Source of the DNA: Antedon mediterranea
Lineage: Eukaryota > Echinodermata > Crinoidea > Comatulida > Antedonidae
Reading direction: 5' to 3'
Length of the DNA stretch: 64,000 bases
Assembly: GCF_964355755.1 (NCBI RefSeq)
Contig: NC_092678.1
Location: 12,866,922-12,930,921 of the forward strand
This document shows, piece by piece, positions 35,918 to 46,979 of the stretch. How positions within the stretch are numbered: the stretch's first letter is position 1; each line of letters opens with the position of its first letter. The notes beneath the pieces are model-generated. The model saw nothing but the letters and a program-made list of their open reading frames with translations. It was not told the DNA's origin and ran no database searches. A program made the translations under genes and the position numbers.

Positions 35918-37140
35918 GCGATTTTTTTTTTCGTACATAAGTTGGGGACCCCATCATGAAACGTCACAAAATAAACATGAATAATTCATCAGTTAAATTT
36001 TCTTGTTCCGTGTGCACCCAAGCGTATAGCAACAAGAAGTGATTACACAAGTGCGGTACGATTCTAGGCCTATCTCCGCTGATTTCATAATAGAATAGCG
36101 GAGTTTTGTGTGGGTTGTCGAAATAATCAGCCTTTTTAGTTTATGGTGTTTTTAATATAGTTTATTACTAAAGAATTACGTGTTAAAATTATAGTTCCTA
36201 TTGATACTATTAGGCCTAATTACTAGTCTCTAAACCCCTGTATATTCTAGAGTAGTGGGTGTGTGTGACTTGTGTCTTTGGGCTATGTCCAATTACTACT
36301 TAGTTTAATGTCTTGCCTAGCTGTCGATTAGCCTCGACACATTTTGCATAGTGGACGTGTGTGTGAAGAAGAGTGCGCGAAGGCAATATCATGAATTGAC
36401 CTAGAATCCTAGGCCTATTATTGTAGAAAGAATCGTATCGCAGTTGTTGTTTCGTGTGCACCCAAGCGTTCTTGGACATAGCCCAAAGAAAGCTTAGACC
36501 CACAAGAATAAAGAATGTGTATAATTTGTGTACTGTATTTTTTTAATTCTGCTATCAATTATCAAACAATATGCAATGTACTCAAAGGAACTTTAAAAAT
36601 GCGCGTATATGAACACATGAGATGGGAAGATTTGACCCACGAGAATAAAAAATGTATTTTTGTGTAATGTTTATTGTTTAATTTTGCTGACTTATTACTC
36701 GGATTGTGTCATACCAAAGATAGTGTAACTATCTTTGGTCATACCAGGGAGTTGTTAACTCCCTGGTCATACCTAACACACACACACGTCACACACATCC
36801 ACACAGCTACTACTAGAATAGACATGGGTTTAGAGACTAATAATTAGGCCTAATAGTATTAATAGAAACTATAATTTTAACACGTAATTCTTTAGTAATA
36901 AACTATATTAAAAACACCATAAACTAAAGGCCGATTATTTCGACAATCCACACAAAACGCCGCTATTATTCTTCAACAGCGGAGATAGGCCTAGAATCGT
37001 ACCGCACTTGTGTAATCACTTCTTGTTGCTATACGCTTGGGTGCACACGGAACAAGAAAATTTAACTGATGAATTATTCATGTTTATTTTGTGACGTTTC
37101 ATGAGGGGGTCCCCAACTTATGTACGAAAAAAAAAATCGC
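35918..37140. mobile_element. Mutator-like fold-back element, copy 1
   Basis: This 1223-bp element has long inverted arms. GCGATTTTTTTTTTCGTACA at 35918 is matched inverted at 37140, and similarity runs about 350 bp inward on each side. A perfect 9-bp duplication TGGCCGCGA flanks it (35909-35917, 37141-37149). A nested inverted pair, TTTGGGCTATGTCC and GGACATAGCCCAAA, lies in the centre. Long arms and a 9-bp duplication fit the Mutator superfamily. No transposase is present. Confidence 0.88.
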
Positions 37141-37149
37141 TGGCCGCGA

Positions 37150-38580
37150 GTGCCCTTCCCGAGTTTTACCACAATAAAAACCACTGAATTAGATAGAAAA
37201 TAATGTCAAGAAGATTTGTTTACACGACTCGGACGAGACGCAAAACTATCGCCTGTCTTCGTTGCAAGGGGATTTCCCTAAACGCATTTATTAATACACA
37301 AACAGTAAACAAAACATCGAACATTGCAAGGGTAACCAAAACAATATCATCCCGGCCGCCGTGCGTGGTAAATAATGGTATAGATAGTACATTAAAATAC
37401 AGGGGTGTAAACTTTTAATAATCAAGCTAAAAACGTTCCTCGATCGGAGGTTACTGAAAGTATTAAAGTCGCACAACAATCGAGCTAGCCGCCTTCGATG
37501 AAAAAAATATTACACGCACTCCTAGCTAGCCTAGCCTATCCTCCCGCCGCCGATCCGGTCGAACACACGCAATTCAATGCATTTGGGAAAACAATTCTAT
37601 TTGACGCACACGCACCCTCTGATAAGAAAACGTCGTGTGAGAGTACCACGCGCGAAGGATCGGCGGATCGTTGGAAAAACAATTCCTTTTGACGTACACG
37701 CACCCTCTGAGAAGAAAATACCATGTGCGTTCCTGCATGGTGTAGTCCATTATACGTGTAAAATTAGGGGTGTTTACCTTTAGCACCAAAGTTAAACCTG
37801 CACCTCAACCCGAAGATCGTTGGAAGTATATCATATTTATATTTTATCGCACCCACCTCAATAATCCAGCAGACAGATCATCGAAAAATCTTGTTTAACA
37901 ACGTCGTACACTAAATTACCAAACGCGTTTTTACCGAATTCAAGGAAATGGTATAGTCCAGAATACACGTGCCGAAGGCTAAACAGAGAGAGAAAGGGGT
38001 CGGTGTCCGTCGTGTTTTTGAATTCCTATAAATATGGGTTATACTAACAAAAAAGCTTCAGAAATCGAAACTCGGAAAATAACTATAATTTATATTCTAC
38101 TACATAATGTAATTGGCTTTATTTTTACCGTGGTTAACACTCTGTGTATGAATAGTTGTAGGTAAGGCCTACAAACAAATTGTTTTTGTATCATGTTTTC
38201 TCCGTCGGCTGCTAGCTAAGTAAGGCTAAGTAGCTTGCTGTTGGAAGGGTTTTTATACCTTTTCCGGGCCTTACTTGGTTGGCTTCACATGCCTTTTTAT
38301 CGCATTATTTGAAACTAAACGAAACATTCAACACAGGACGGTAAACTATAAACGCTAAACATCGTACCTATTTATTATTTATATAGATCGTAAATACACG
38401 TAATATTTATATGAAATACAAAAAGATGTATTGTAGACAGTCCTACTACTACTCCGCGATCTGATGAATAGGGGGAAATCCCAAAACATTTTGCGGGTAG
38501 AATTTTTTTTTTGGAAAAAAATTCCACCCTCAACCGGAAACAAGCTATTTTTAAATTTTGGCCTAGTTATTAAAATATTT
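37150..38580. other. Interior of the 2.9-kb TIR element
   Basis: Higher GC than the surroundings. It contains an imperfect duplication of ACGCACACGCACCCTCTGA with flanks (about 37570-37650 and 37660-37730). The open frames are short and unrelated to anything I recognise. Confidence 0.4.
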
Positions 38581-38724
38581 TTTAATTTTGGCCTTGGTGC
38601 CCCTTTGATTTAAAACAAATGGCCTTGGTGCCCTCCCATTTGGCCTTGGTGCCCCTAAAATCAATGAAAACCGGAGGCCAAATGGCCTTGCCCCTAAAAT
38701 CCCCAAATTCGAGGCCTGGATCTG

Positions 38725-38816
38725 GTAGATTAACAACAATTTCAGTAAAAACAAATAGACATAAATGTTCATTCTTACCTAGTGCTATTAGACTATACAA
38801 CAGTGAGTTTCAAAGA
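38725..38816 (+). pseudogene. C-terminal end of the LINE ORF
   Basis: Encodes GRLTTISVKTNRHKCSFLPS followed by AIRLYNSEFQ and a stop, the usual 'R-T-x-R...SF-x-P-x-AI-x-L-x-N' LINE terminus. It continues the sequence cut at 35796. Confidence 0.85.
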
Positions 38817-38995
38817 TAGGTCATTAGGTCTGTTGTATTTTTTATTGCTGATCATTTGTTCTTGTTAGTTCCAAGTTGATCACGAATGTAAATATTATGT
38901 GTGTATTGTTTTGGTTGTGTTTTTCTGCCAAGAAAACAATTATCATTATACTATGTATGAATGACTTAATAAATCAAATCTGAATCTATATTTGT

Positions 38996-39290
38996 TTGCC
39001 AGGCTGGGCCAGCTGCATGTGTGCGCTGATTTCTGTGACTGAGACCTGGGGAAAGGCCTACTGTCTAAATCATAGTATTTGAGGGCCCTTTTATTGTCCG
39101 CATTTGCTTTTTGTTTATGGTCACCATCTGTAAACGAAATTTAATAAAAAAATATAGGCCTAAATAGGCCTAGGCGATTTGGAATAAAAATAAAATCCTC
39201 ATATAGTAACTATGAACGAACATTGCCAGGTCTACTGAGTCACAGAATCAGCGCACACATCCATGCAACCTGGTGCCGCCGGTAGGCATT
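38996..39290. repeat. Small inverted repeat beside LINE end
   Basis: GCATGTGTGCGCTGATTTCT with GTGACTGAGACCTGG at 38996-39060 is mirrored at about 39215-39290 (GGATGTGTGCGCTGATTCTG inverted). It is a fold-back of about 70-bp arms around 150 bp. Confidence 0.5.
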
Positions 39291-39299
39291 CTCTACAGA

Positions 39300-39400
39300 C
39301 GCGATGTGAAAAAAATCCTTATACGATGACGTCACACACGTACAAGCACTCTATTGGTCGATTATGACATAATGCAATTTTACTATATCTTTAGTAAACG
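39300..39400 (-). repeat. Inverted copy of the LINE 5' CRE region
   Basis: On the minus strand this matches 32715-32830, including the TGACGTCA site and the following CGTATAAGGA. It suggests a 5' fragment of the same family in opposite orientation. Confidence 0.6.
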
Positions 39401-39429
39401 GAAGTTAGGATATGGTACCCGTATCTTTA

Positions 39430-40000
39430 GCCACGGCGAAAATGATTTAGGCCTAGGCCTAGGGCCTAGTGTTAAAAACCGAACTGTTAATAGTGTTAAC
39501 AATAAAGATCAATTTCACATATTGCATTTTTGTAGAAACAGCATTAGTTAGGGTAGCTACAGTACAGTAAGCTAGGCTATTGTATATGGGGCGGCGCCAA
39601 ACAAATGGGACGTTCATGTTCAACATTAAATAGGCTATATAGGCATTAGGCCTAGGTAAGGTAGCATACCCATACATCATCATATAGAATTATAGGCTAT
39701 CTATAGCTTACCTACATACATACGTAACATAGGCTAGCACCTAGCTAGTTAGGCTTGGGTAGTAGGCTAGGGCCTTAGCTGGCCTAGCCCCCTTCTTAGG
39801 CCTATATGATGGCTAGGTCTAGTCAGGCCTATCCTAGAGGGCCAGGCCTAGCTAGGCCTATCCTAGAGGGTTAGGCCTAGCTAGGCCTCTAGGCTAGCCT
39901 AGGCCTAGGCTTACCTAGGCCTAGCTTAGCCTAGGCTAGTAGAAGTAGGCCTAGGCCTCCTAGGCTAGGCCTAGCCGTAGCTAGGCTAGGCCTAAGAAGA
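39430..40000. repeat. TAGGCCTA palindromic low-complexity DNA
   Basis: Dense overlapping TAGGCCTA, CTAGGCCTAG and GGCTAGCC words, each its own reverse complement. Densest at 39780-39995. No ORF is supported. Confidence 0.8.
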
Positions 40001-42078
40001 GGGATCCCGAAGTAAGTAGGGTAGGAATAAGATTAGAGTTAGAAAAATAGAATTTACTTTTAGCCCAGTTTTGTTCACCAACATCCAAGAGTTTTTCACA
40101 CGAAAATCCAAATTATTGCTGTAGCCTTAGGCTATGCCCTATTTTAACAAGTAACCAACAAAAGTAAGTCAGATTCGATTCGATCGTTTCTCTCTCCTCC
40201 TCCTGCTGGGTCACGTCCCCTCTGATGTACGTCTCCACCTACTACTACCTCCTCGCGCAAATCACATTATAAGTAGTTTGTTTTGGTTTATAATAGAGAG
40301 GGCAGCATTATAAGTTTACCGATCTTCAGATTAAAACCAATCAAACGCAATCCAGCTTTGATCCAATGTGCTTATCAAAGTTATTCAGTTGCTTTAGACA
40401 GTTTTTAAAATCACATAAGCAAATATTTACTTATTTGTTTTTAATACCTTTTTAAAAATATATTTTATAATTTTGTTATTATTAAATCTTAGATGACGAA
40501 GTTTATTTTATAAGACAACAAAATTGATTTGGAATAGGCGACGCACTTCATTCTTCAGTAAGTGTCTAATTTCAGGTTTATAAAAAATTGTTTTTAAATT
40601 TTAAAAGTTTATTCAGATAAATGAACATGTATTACATGGCAAGCGTATGTTTGGCGCAATCTTTATTGTACATTTCGTATTTTATTCGTATTTATGAATA
40701 CATGGGTTTATGTTACTGTCATATCCGTCACGTTTATGGAATATACAAAGATACAAAAAATAACGAGTTAGGAATTATAACATTATTTCCATTATTAATT
40801 CTTTGATACTATACAGTATTTTTTTCTCCATTAATAAAAAAATGATTGTTTTAACATTTATTAGTATGGTTATACGTTCAAAACCGTTTACTATTCCAAA
40901 AAATAATAAATTTCAGAAAATAGTATGACTGTCAGTGATGTTTTACAAAATTTTGTTGAACGAATATTACTAACCATTGACATAGTGGAAGAATATGGTT
41001 TATATTTCAATTATACCACATAATTGCGTTCATTACTTAAATATTTTAGGATTTAAAAGGATAAAATTTCCATGTGACGGAGATGAAACCGTGACGGATA
41101 TGACAAACCTCAAAAATCATGTGACGGAAATGACTTTAAGATATGAATATGTTTATTGACCAGAGTCACACAGATATACAATGTAATAACATAATAAAGA
41201 TAAACAAAACAAAATGTACAACAAAAAAAGGCCCTGGCAATAACAAAAAATCATATCCGTCACTGGCCGTCATCTCCGTCACAACGAAACATTGGGAAAT
41301 GTGACGGAGCTGACCGTGACGGAGAACAAAAATTGTAATTATCAAATGAGTTCTATACCGTTCGGAAATGACATTCAATAAAGGTACGCAACTGTAATTT
41401 TCCTAAAACCTCGTTTAATTAGCTTTTTCCTCTTTTATTGAAAATGATGTGCGGCTAGTTTTATTTCAATATCTTCGCATGTTTACAACGCACAATAAAT
41501 TTTTCCCCCGTCGTTCATTAAACTGTAGACGGCACATTTAAATTATGTGACGGATATGACACAAAACTGCGGGACAAGCTTTTTCCAAACAAAAACTTAA
41601 AAATTTGAGAATTAATGTATGTAGAGATGTATTTTGAAGAATAAAATCGCATGAAATCATGATTAACTAACTTTTTACAATATTTTAAATAACAAAAGTC
41701 CTGTTATCAATATGTATACGACGATCATAAAATTGAAGATGTACGATCGGGACATGAGGTTTTAGGGGGTTGCCTGAAACATTTTAATAAAAATTAACAA
41801 TATCAATGTTATTATCTTTGGTTTATGTAATTAATAATATTTACAATAATGTTGATTATGATATAAGTCAAGAATTTTTGTTTTTTAATGAATTTTCAGT
41901 CTCTATCCCACCAAAGTATCGGGACACGATTTTAGACACTTACTGAAGAATGACCCTTATAGGTATTCCCTTAGCAAACTTATTGATGCAAGCCATGAAT
42001 CTTATCTTAGTTAAAAAGGCCAAACTCAAGCTCTGTCTACATTAATAAAACTTTATGTGACAAAAAAATGTGATGTGA
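40000..42078. other. Unassigned intergenic DNA with GTGACGGA cluster
   Basis: AT-rich DNA without a supported gene. GTGACGGA(G/T/A)(A/C)TGA-like words recur on both strands (about 40716, 41074, 41090, 41114, 41252, 41268, 41298, 41315, 41547). Nothing else is recognised. Confidence 0.45.
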
Positions 42079-42082
42079 ACAT

Positions 42083-42215
42083 TGTTACGGGCTCGCTCGT
42101 TAGGCTGAAACCAACAATAAGAACATAACAAAACACGTTGTAGTTGTCGTCCATCTTTATTCATCTCCCCTCTTTTACTCTAGAGGGCTGACTTCCGTGT
42201 GACAAACCCATCACA
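42083..42215 (-). repeat. 3' LTR of the gypsy element
   Basis: This 133-bp LTR has TG...CA ends on both strands. It contains about 50 bp (CGTCCATC to ACTTCC) that is missing from the other LTR at the place where the nested TIR element inserted. Confidence 0.85.
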
Positions 42216-42478
42216 CACCCCCACTTAAAGAAAGTTTGATATGATTAAACTTATAACTGTTTACTATAACATCTTAAATCTTTTCTTATACAGTAGTTAT
42301 TTTAACAGGTCGTTGATATGAATTTACTTTAACTGCTTCTTTAAAATTTCACAAGTTATAATTACTTTAAATCTGTGTATGCCATTAATGCATCACTCTA
42401 TCACAACTAACATATTATAATTAAATAAACACTTTTAAAATCAACAAAACTTTTAAAATCATTTCATGCATGTTTTAT

Positions 42479-44680
42479 CTAAACTCTTGACAAAGCGTCA
42501 GCTACAACATTGTCTTTTCCTCTGATATGATGAATTTCCAGATTCATTTCTTGAACTGCTAAACTCCATCTCAACAAGCGTTGTTTCTTGTCTTTCATTC
42601 TTGCCAAGAACGTTAATGGGTTGCTGTCAGTCCAAACTATTATTGGAAACGGAGTAGATCCAAGATACACTTGAAAGTGCTTTAACGCTGACATCAAAGC
42701 TAATGTCTCCTTCTCAACAGTAGAATAACGCTTCTCATGCTGGTTGAATTTTTTCGAGTAGAAACACACAGGCTTGTCAACACCATTCTCGTCTGTTTGC
42801 GCCAACACAGCACCAGAACCAACATCACTGGCATCAATCATCAACGAGAACTGTTTATCAAATTGTGGAGCCATCAAAACTGTTTCGTTTGATAACATCG
42901 CTTTAACTTTAATGAACGCATCACTGCATTCCTCCAACCACACAAAGCTCGCATTCTTTTTCAGCAGATTCGTTAATGGAGCTACAAGCGTTGAGAAACT
43001 TCTGCAAAAACGTCGATAAAACCCAGCCATTCCCAGGAACCGCATTAACTCCTGCTTACTCTTTGGAACTGGGAAATCACAGACTGCCTTAATCTTAGCA
43101 CTTAATGGTTTCACTTTTCCGCAACCAACTTTATGACCTAAGAACCCAATTTCTGCACAGGAAAACTCGCTTTTCAACAAATTTACTGTCAACTTCGCAG
43201 CTGCTAACCTGTCAAAAAATGCCTTAATTCTCTGCACATGGACATCCCATGTATCACTATAAACAACCAAATCGTCTATATAAGCTTCACAGCCCTCCAA
43301 CCCTGAAATTATACCATTAACCAATCTCTGGAACGTGGCTGGTGCATTCTTTAAACCGAAAGGCATGACCTTATACTGATAAAGACCCATAGGAGTTACA
43401 AAAGCTGACACTTCTTTCGCACGCTCTGTTAAAGGAATTTGCCAGTAACCCTTTAGAAGATCAAATTTACTGACAAACTTAGCACTACCCACACGATCAA
43501 TACAGTCGTCTATCCTCGGTATGGGATATGAATCTGTAGTAGATTTAGCATTAACCTTCCGATAATCAGTACAAAAACGATACGATTTATCTGGCTTCGG
43601 AACTAATATACACGGAGAACTCCAAGCACTGCAACTAGGCTCGATGATATCATTCTTAATCATGTAATCAATCTCATTTTGTAATATCTTCATCTTGAAC
43701 GGATTTGCTCTATATGGATTTTGTTTTATTGGTGAACAATCAGCTGTCTTAACATCATGCTCCACTAAGTTTGTTCGACCAGGAACATCCGAAAACAACT
43801 GCAGATTTCCAAATATCAAACTAACAATTTCAACCTTACGATCACGAGATAAATGACCAACTTTCTCTTCAATGTTTGCAAGAACATCTGAATTACTGAA
43901 CTTAACACATGTATCAGGATCACCAAACTCTTCAGAATTCTCTTCAACAACACACGTAACTGGTGTTGACGTACAGGTATCAGTATTATTTTTCGCTGTG
44001 TATGGTTTCAACATGTTTATATGACACAGTCGCTTCTTCTTACGCCTATCTGGAGTATCTAACACATAGTAAACTTCTCCTACTCTTTCTAATACTTTGT
44101 AAGGACCAGCAAATCTTGCAGATAATGGTTGACTGGGAAGAGGCAACATAACTAACACTTCATCACCTGAACTAAAGCTTCTCTTTTCTGATTTCCTATC
44201 AAACAATCTCTTCATTTTACCCTGAGCCTTCACAAGATTCTTTCTAGCCATCTCACGAGCACGATTTAATCGATCACGAAATTCAGACACATAGTCTAGT
44301 ATCGATACAGACTCTTCTGCATTCCCTAACAGCCTTTCTTTGACTATTTTAAGAGGGCCTCGGACCGAATGACCATACACCAACTCAAATGGGCTAAACC
44401 CTAAGGACTCTTGCACTGTTTCACGAACAGCGAATAACAATAAGGGAACTCCCTCATCCCATTCCTTTTCACATTGAAAACAATAGGTTTTAATCATATT
44501 CTTAAGTGTTTGATGAAATCTCTCAAGTGCCCCTTGAGACTGTGGATGGTAAGCACTTGAACTTATATGGGCAACACCTAACTGCTCTAAGACTTGTTTA
44601 AATATCTTTGACATGAAGTTTGATCCTTGATCGGACTGAACAGCTTTAGGCAATCCTACCCATGTAAAGAATTTTACCAA
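42479..44680 (-). CDS. Gypsy pol frame: integrase end, RT and RNase H
   Basis: This is an intact 733-codon frame: integrase core end (residues 1-60), a linker, then RT with YRFCTDYRKVN (about 43580), KFDLLKGYWQIPL, MPFGLKNAPATFQRL and AYIDDLVVYS (the catalytic YIDD at 43267-43285). RNase H follows with SLMIDASDVGSGAVLAQ, EKETLAL, WTDSNPL and NVVADALS before the stop. All expected catalytic acidic residues are present. Upstream frames are broken, so the element as a whole cannot be translated normally. Confidence 0.95.
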   Translation of the reverse strand: MVKFFTWVGLPKAVQSDQGSNFMSKIFKQVLEQLGVAHISSSAYHPQSQGALERFHQTLKNMIKTYCFQCEKEWDEGVPLLLFAVRETVQESLGFSPFELVYGHSVRGPLKIVKERLLGNAEESVSILDYVSEFRDRLNRAREMARKNLVKAQGKMKRLFDRKSEKRSFSSGDEVLVMLPLPSQPLSARFAGPYKVLERVGEVYYVLDTPDRRKKKRLCHINMLKPYTAKNNTDTCTSTPVTCVVEENSEEFGDPDTCVKFSNSDVLANIEEKVGHLSRDRKVEIVSLIFGNLQLFSDVPGRTNLVEHDVKTADCSPIKQNPYRANPFKMKILQNEIDYMIKNDIIEPSCSAWSSPCILVPKPDKSYRFCTDYRKVNAKSTTDSYPIPRIDDCIDRVGSAKFVSKFDLLKGYWQIPLTERAKEVSAFVTPMGLYQYKVMPFGLKNAPATFQRLVNGIISGLEGCEAYIDDLVVYSDTWDVHVQRIKAFFDRLAAAKLTVNLLKSEFSCAEIGFLGHKVGCGKVKPLSAKIKAVCDFPVPKSKQELMRFLGMAGFYRRFCRSFSTLVAPLTNLLKKNASFVWLEECSDAFIKVKAMLSNETVLMAPQFDKQFSLMIDASDVGSGAVLAQTDENGVDKPVCFYSKKFNQHEKRYSTVEKETLALMSALKHFQVYLGSTPFPIIVWTDSNPLTFLARMKDKKQRLLRWSLAVQEMNLEIHHIRGKDNVVADALSRV

Positions 44681-45100
44681 TGCTTTATAACAACATTCTT
44701 AGCTGTAATACGCCTAAGAGGAATCGCTTCTGGACATTATTGTTAATAGATACTCATTTCCATTTTTAGTACGTGGTAATGGACCCACACAATCAACAAT
44801 AACCCTTGAAAATGGTTCACCGAATGCAGGAATAGGCTTAAGTGGGGCTACTGGAACCTTTTGATTAGGCTTCCCCACTACCTGACACGCATGACAAGAT
44901 TTACAATAGTTAGACACATCTTTTCTAAGACCTGACCAAAATAAATGCCTGAGAATTTTGTCTACCGTTTTATTGACACCTAAATGCCCTGAAAGAGGAT
45001 CATCGTGCGCAATACCAATAATATCCTGACGGTATCCACTAGGAATAACTATCTGGTGAATCTCATTCCAAACATCACTACTTGGAATATCTGGTGGCCT
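44200..45100 (-). pseudogene. Gypsy integrase, upstream of RT
   Basis: The HHCC zinc domain (GHLGVNKTVDKILRHLFW...CKSCHACQ) lies at about 45010-44890. The catalytic core has FSRVIVDCVGPLP (first D, about 44790), VQSDQGSNF (second D, about 44632) and GALERFHQTLK (E, about 44527). A short stretch around 44690-44710 carries frameshifts. A C-terminal domain continues to about 44000 before the RT. Confidence 0.93.
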
Positions 45101-45479
45101 CCACTTACGCATAAGTATGCCATCCTTTATATTATAACAAACAGGAACAATAGACATTTTCTCTACAGAAAGAGCTTTCTGACCAAATGACACCAAATCA
45201 GGATCTTTACTCTGCTCTTCCACTAACCTGGACCGATTGAGAACTGTCGGACCGAAATCACACACTTTTATGTGCTGTTGTTCAGCCTGGGCAGTGTGTG
45301 ACTCGGGACCTGAGCAGACAGCCTCTTGGGAAACGCGATCCGTAATGTCTCCGTAAAAACTATCACATAAGTCAATACTCTCATCCTCATCTATGGTTAT
45401 ATTTGCCATAGATCGCGTCACCGCACATGATTGAAACACATGTGATAATTCTTTCTCTAAACACACCGTGCTTTCGTCT

Positions 45480-45870
45480 TCAACAGGACTCTTGCACACA
45501 ACCGGTTCTACTGTCACTCTGTCTCCGGCCAAATCATTCCCCAAAAGGAGGGTGAAACCCCATACTGGAAGACTCGGAATGACACCGACAACAAAATCTC
45601 CGCTAACAATATCTGTTTCAATCCGAATTACATGAAGTGGGACTTCCTTAAATGAGCACACTTGCTCCAGCAGAAGACTCGTTTGAAAATGACAATGTCG
45701 ATTCTATTATCAGGGATTGTAACGCCCCTGTGTCTCTTAAGACACGAACTTTACTCAGATTCACATCGTTGATCAATGCTACAGAACCAGTAGAGAGGAA
45801 AGGCTTAAATAGCTTTCGCACTTTTTCCGGACCTGAAGATTGGATCAACTTCTCACATTCATCAACGTCA
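45480..45870 (-). pseudogene. Gypsy aspartic protease region
   Basis: RVLRDTGALQSLI at about 45740 is the D-T-G active-site region, and WGFTLLLGNDLAGDRV at about 45560 is the C-terminal hydrophobic-GxD strand. A frameshift at about 45655 separates the two halves. Confidence 0.8.
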
Positions 45871-46979
45871 TGACTCGCTGTCACTTTCAACGGGACTGTA
45901 TTTACTAACGTGTTTGGAAGTGATTGGGGTTTCTTATTATCCCCTTTAGATTTGCTTTGAAACAGCCAGCAATCTGCCTTTATATGACCCTTTTTCTTGC
46001 AGTAAAAACAAGTTCTGACAAATTTACTACTACTATTAACTGTAGTTTTCTGACTTTGGACCTTAGAATCATCAACAGATTTGGAAACCGATTTGGTATC
46101 CACCACCTTGTGCGTGAGCACATAATTATCGGCAACAGAAGCCGCTTTCATTAAATTATCAACTTTCTGCTCCTCTAGATGTGTACAAACTTCACTTAGG
46201 GCAACAAGATTTAAACTCCTCAACTAACATAAGCTCACGAAGCTTTTCAAATTCACCCTTTACTCCTTCCGAACTACACCATCTATCAAAAAGAATCTGC
46301 TTCTTACGTGCAAATTCTGTAAACGTTTGATCATAAGGTTTACCTAAGTTCCTAAATTTCTGACGATACGCCTCTGGAACTAACTCATAAGCTGACAAAA
46401 CAGCAGTTTTAACCGCATCATAGCCTTCACATTGATCATCAGCCAATGCAGAAAATACCTCTTGGGCTTTACCCACAAGAGCAGTTTGTAACAACACAGT
46501 CTAGTAGGCCACTTTAATCTATTAGCAATTTTCTCAAAAGCTAAAAAATATGTCTCTACCTCGTCCTCATTAAACTTGGGAACCCATTTAATATTCTGAG
46601 TAATCTCTGAATCATTAGGTGTAGAAACCCGTGTGGTGTGACCCATTTGGTTAGCTAATTCTAATTTCCTTAACTCAAATTCATGTTTTTCTTTTTCCAT
46701 TTCTCTTTGAGTTTGCATCTCTATTTTTCTTTTTTCAAAAATCAATTTTTCACGTTCCAACTCAATTCTAGCCAACTCGACCTCATTCCCCGCAGTTTTT
46801 ACGGTAATTAAACCAACATGATTTCCAATCACATTTATCAAGTCATATTTATTCATGGAATCATTTATAGATGCTCCAACCCTAGTATCTAGGAGTCGCA
46901 AACGCTCCTCTGATAGCTGAGCTACCACCTCAATGGACATGCTATCCAAAAATTCCTCGTCAAAATCACTTTCTGACAT
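45870..46979 (-). pseudogene. Gypsy gag, frameshifted
   Basis: The likely start is MSESDFDEEF at 46979. A charged coiled-coil (VELARIELEREKLIFEKRKI) is followed by a capsid-like region (WVPKFNEDEVETYFLAFEKI; later LRELMLVEEFKSCCP and ADNYVLTHKV). The end is a CCHC zinc knuckle CFYCKKKGHIKADC at about 46010-45970. Frame changes near 46500 and 46200 break the reading frame although the sequence is otherwise well kept. Confidence 0.9.

Larger units (their letters stand above)
35797..38718. mobile_element. 2.9-kb TIR element with 6-bp target duplication
   Basis: The left end CAGGCCTCGAATTT and right end AAATTCGAGGCCTG are inverted repeats. GATCTG is duplicated at 35791-35796 and 38719-38724, and joining the flanks restores the LINE frame. 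Sub-terminal GGTGCCCT motifs repeat at both ends. The interior has no recognisable transposase, and a fold-back element is nested at 35918-37140. The superfamily is not settled. Confidence 0.8.
33060..38990 (+). mobile_element. CR1/L2-like LINE, interrupted
   Basis: This is a non-LTR retrotransposon on the plus strand: endonuclease (33067-33900), RT (about 34540-35800), and the end of the ORF at 38725-38816. A terminal AATAAATCAAATCTGAATCT-type tail lies near 38980. It is broken by several frameshifts and stops, by a short element at 33493-33625, and by the 2.9-kb TIR element at 35797-38718. Clade assignment (CR1/L2/Rex1 group) rests on motif style only. Confidence 0.85.
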
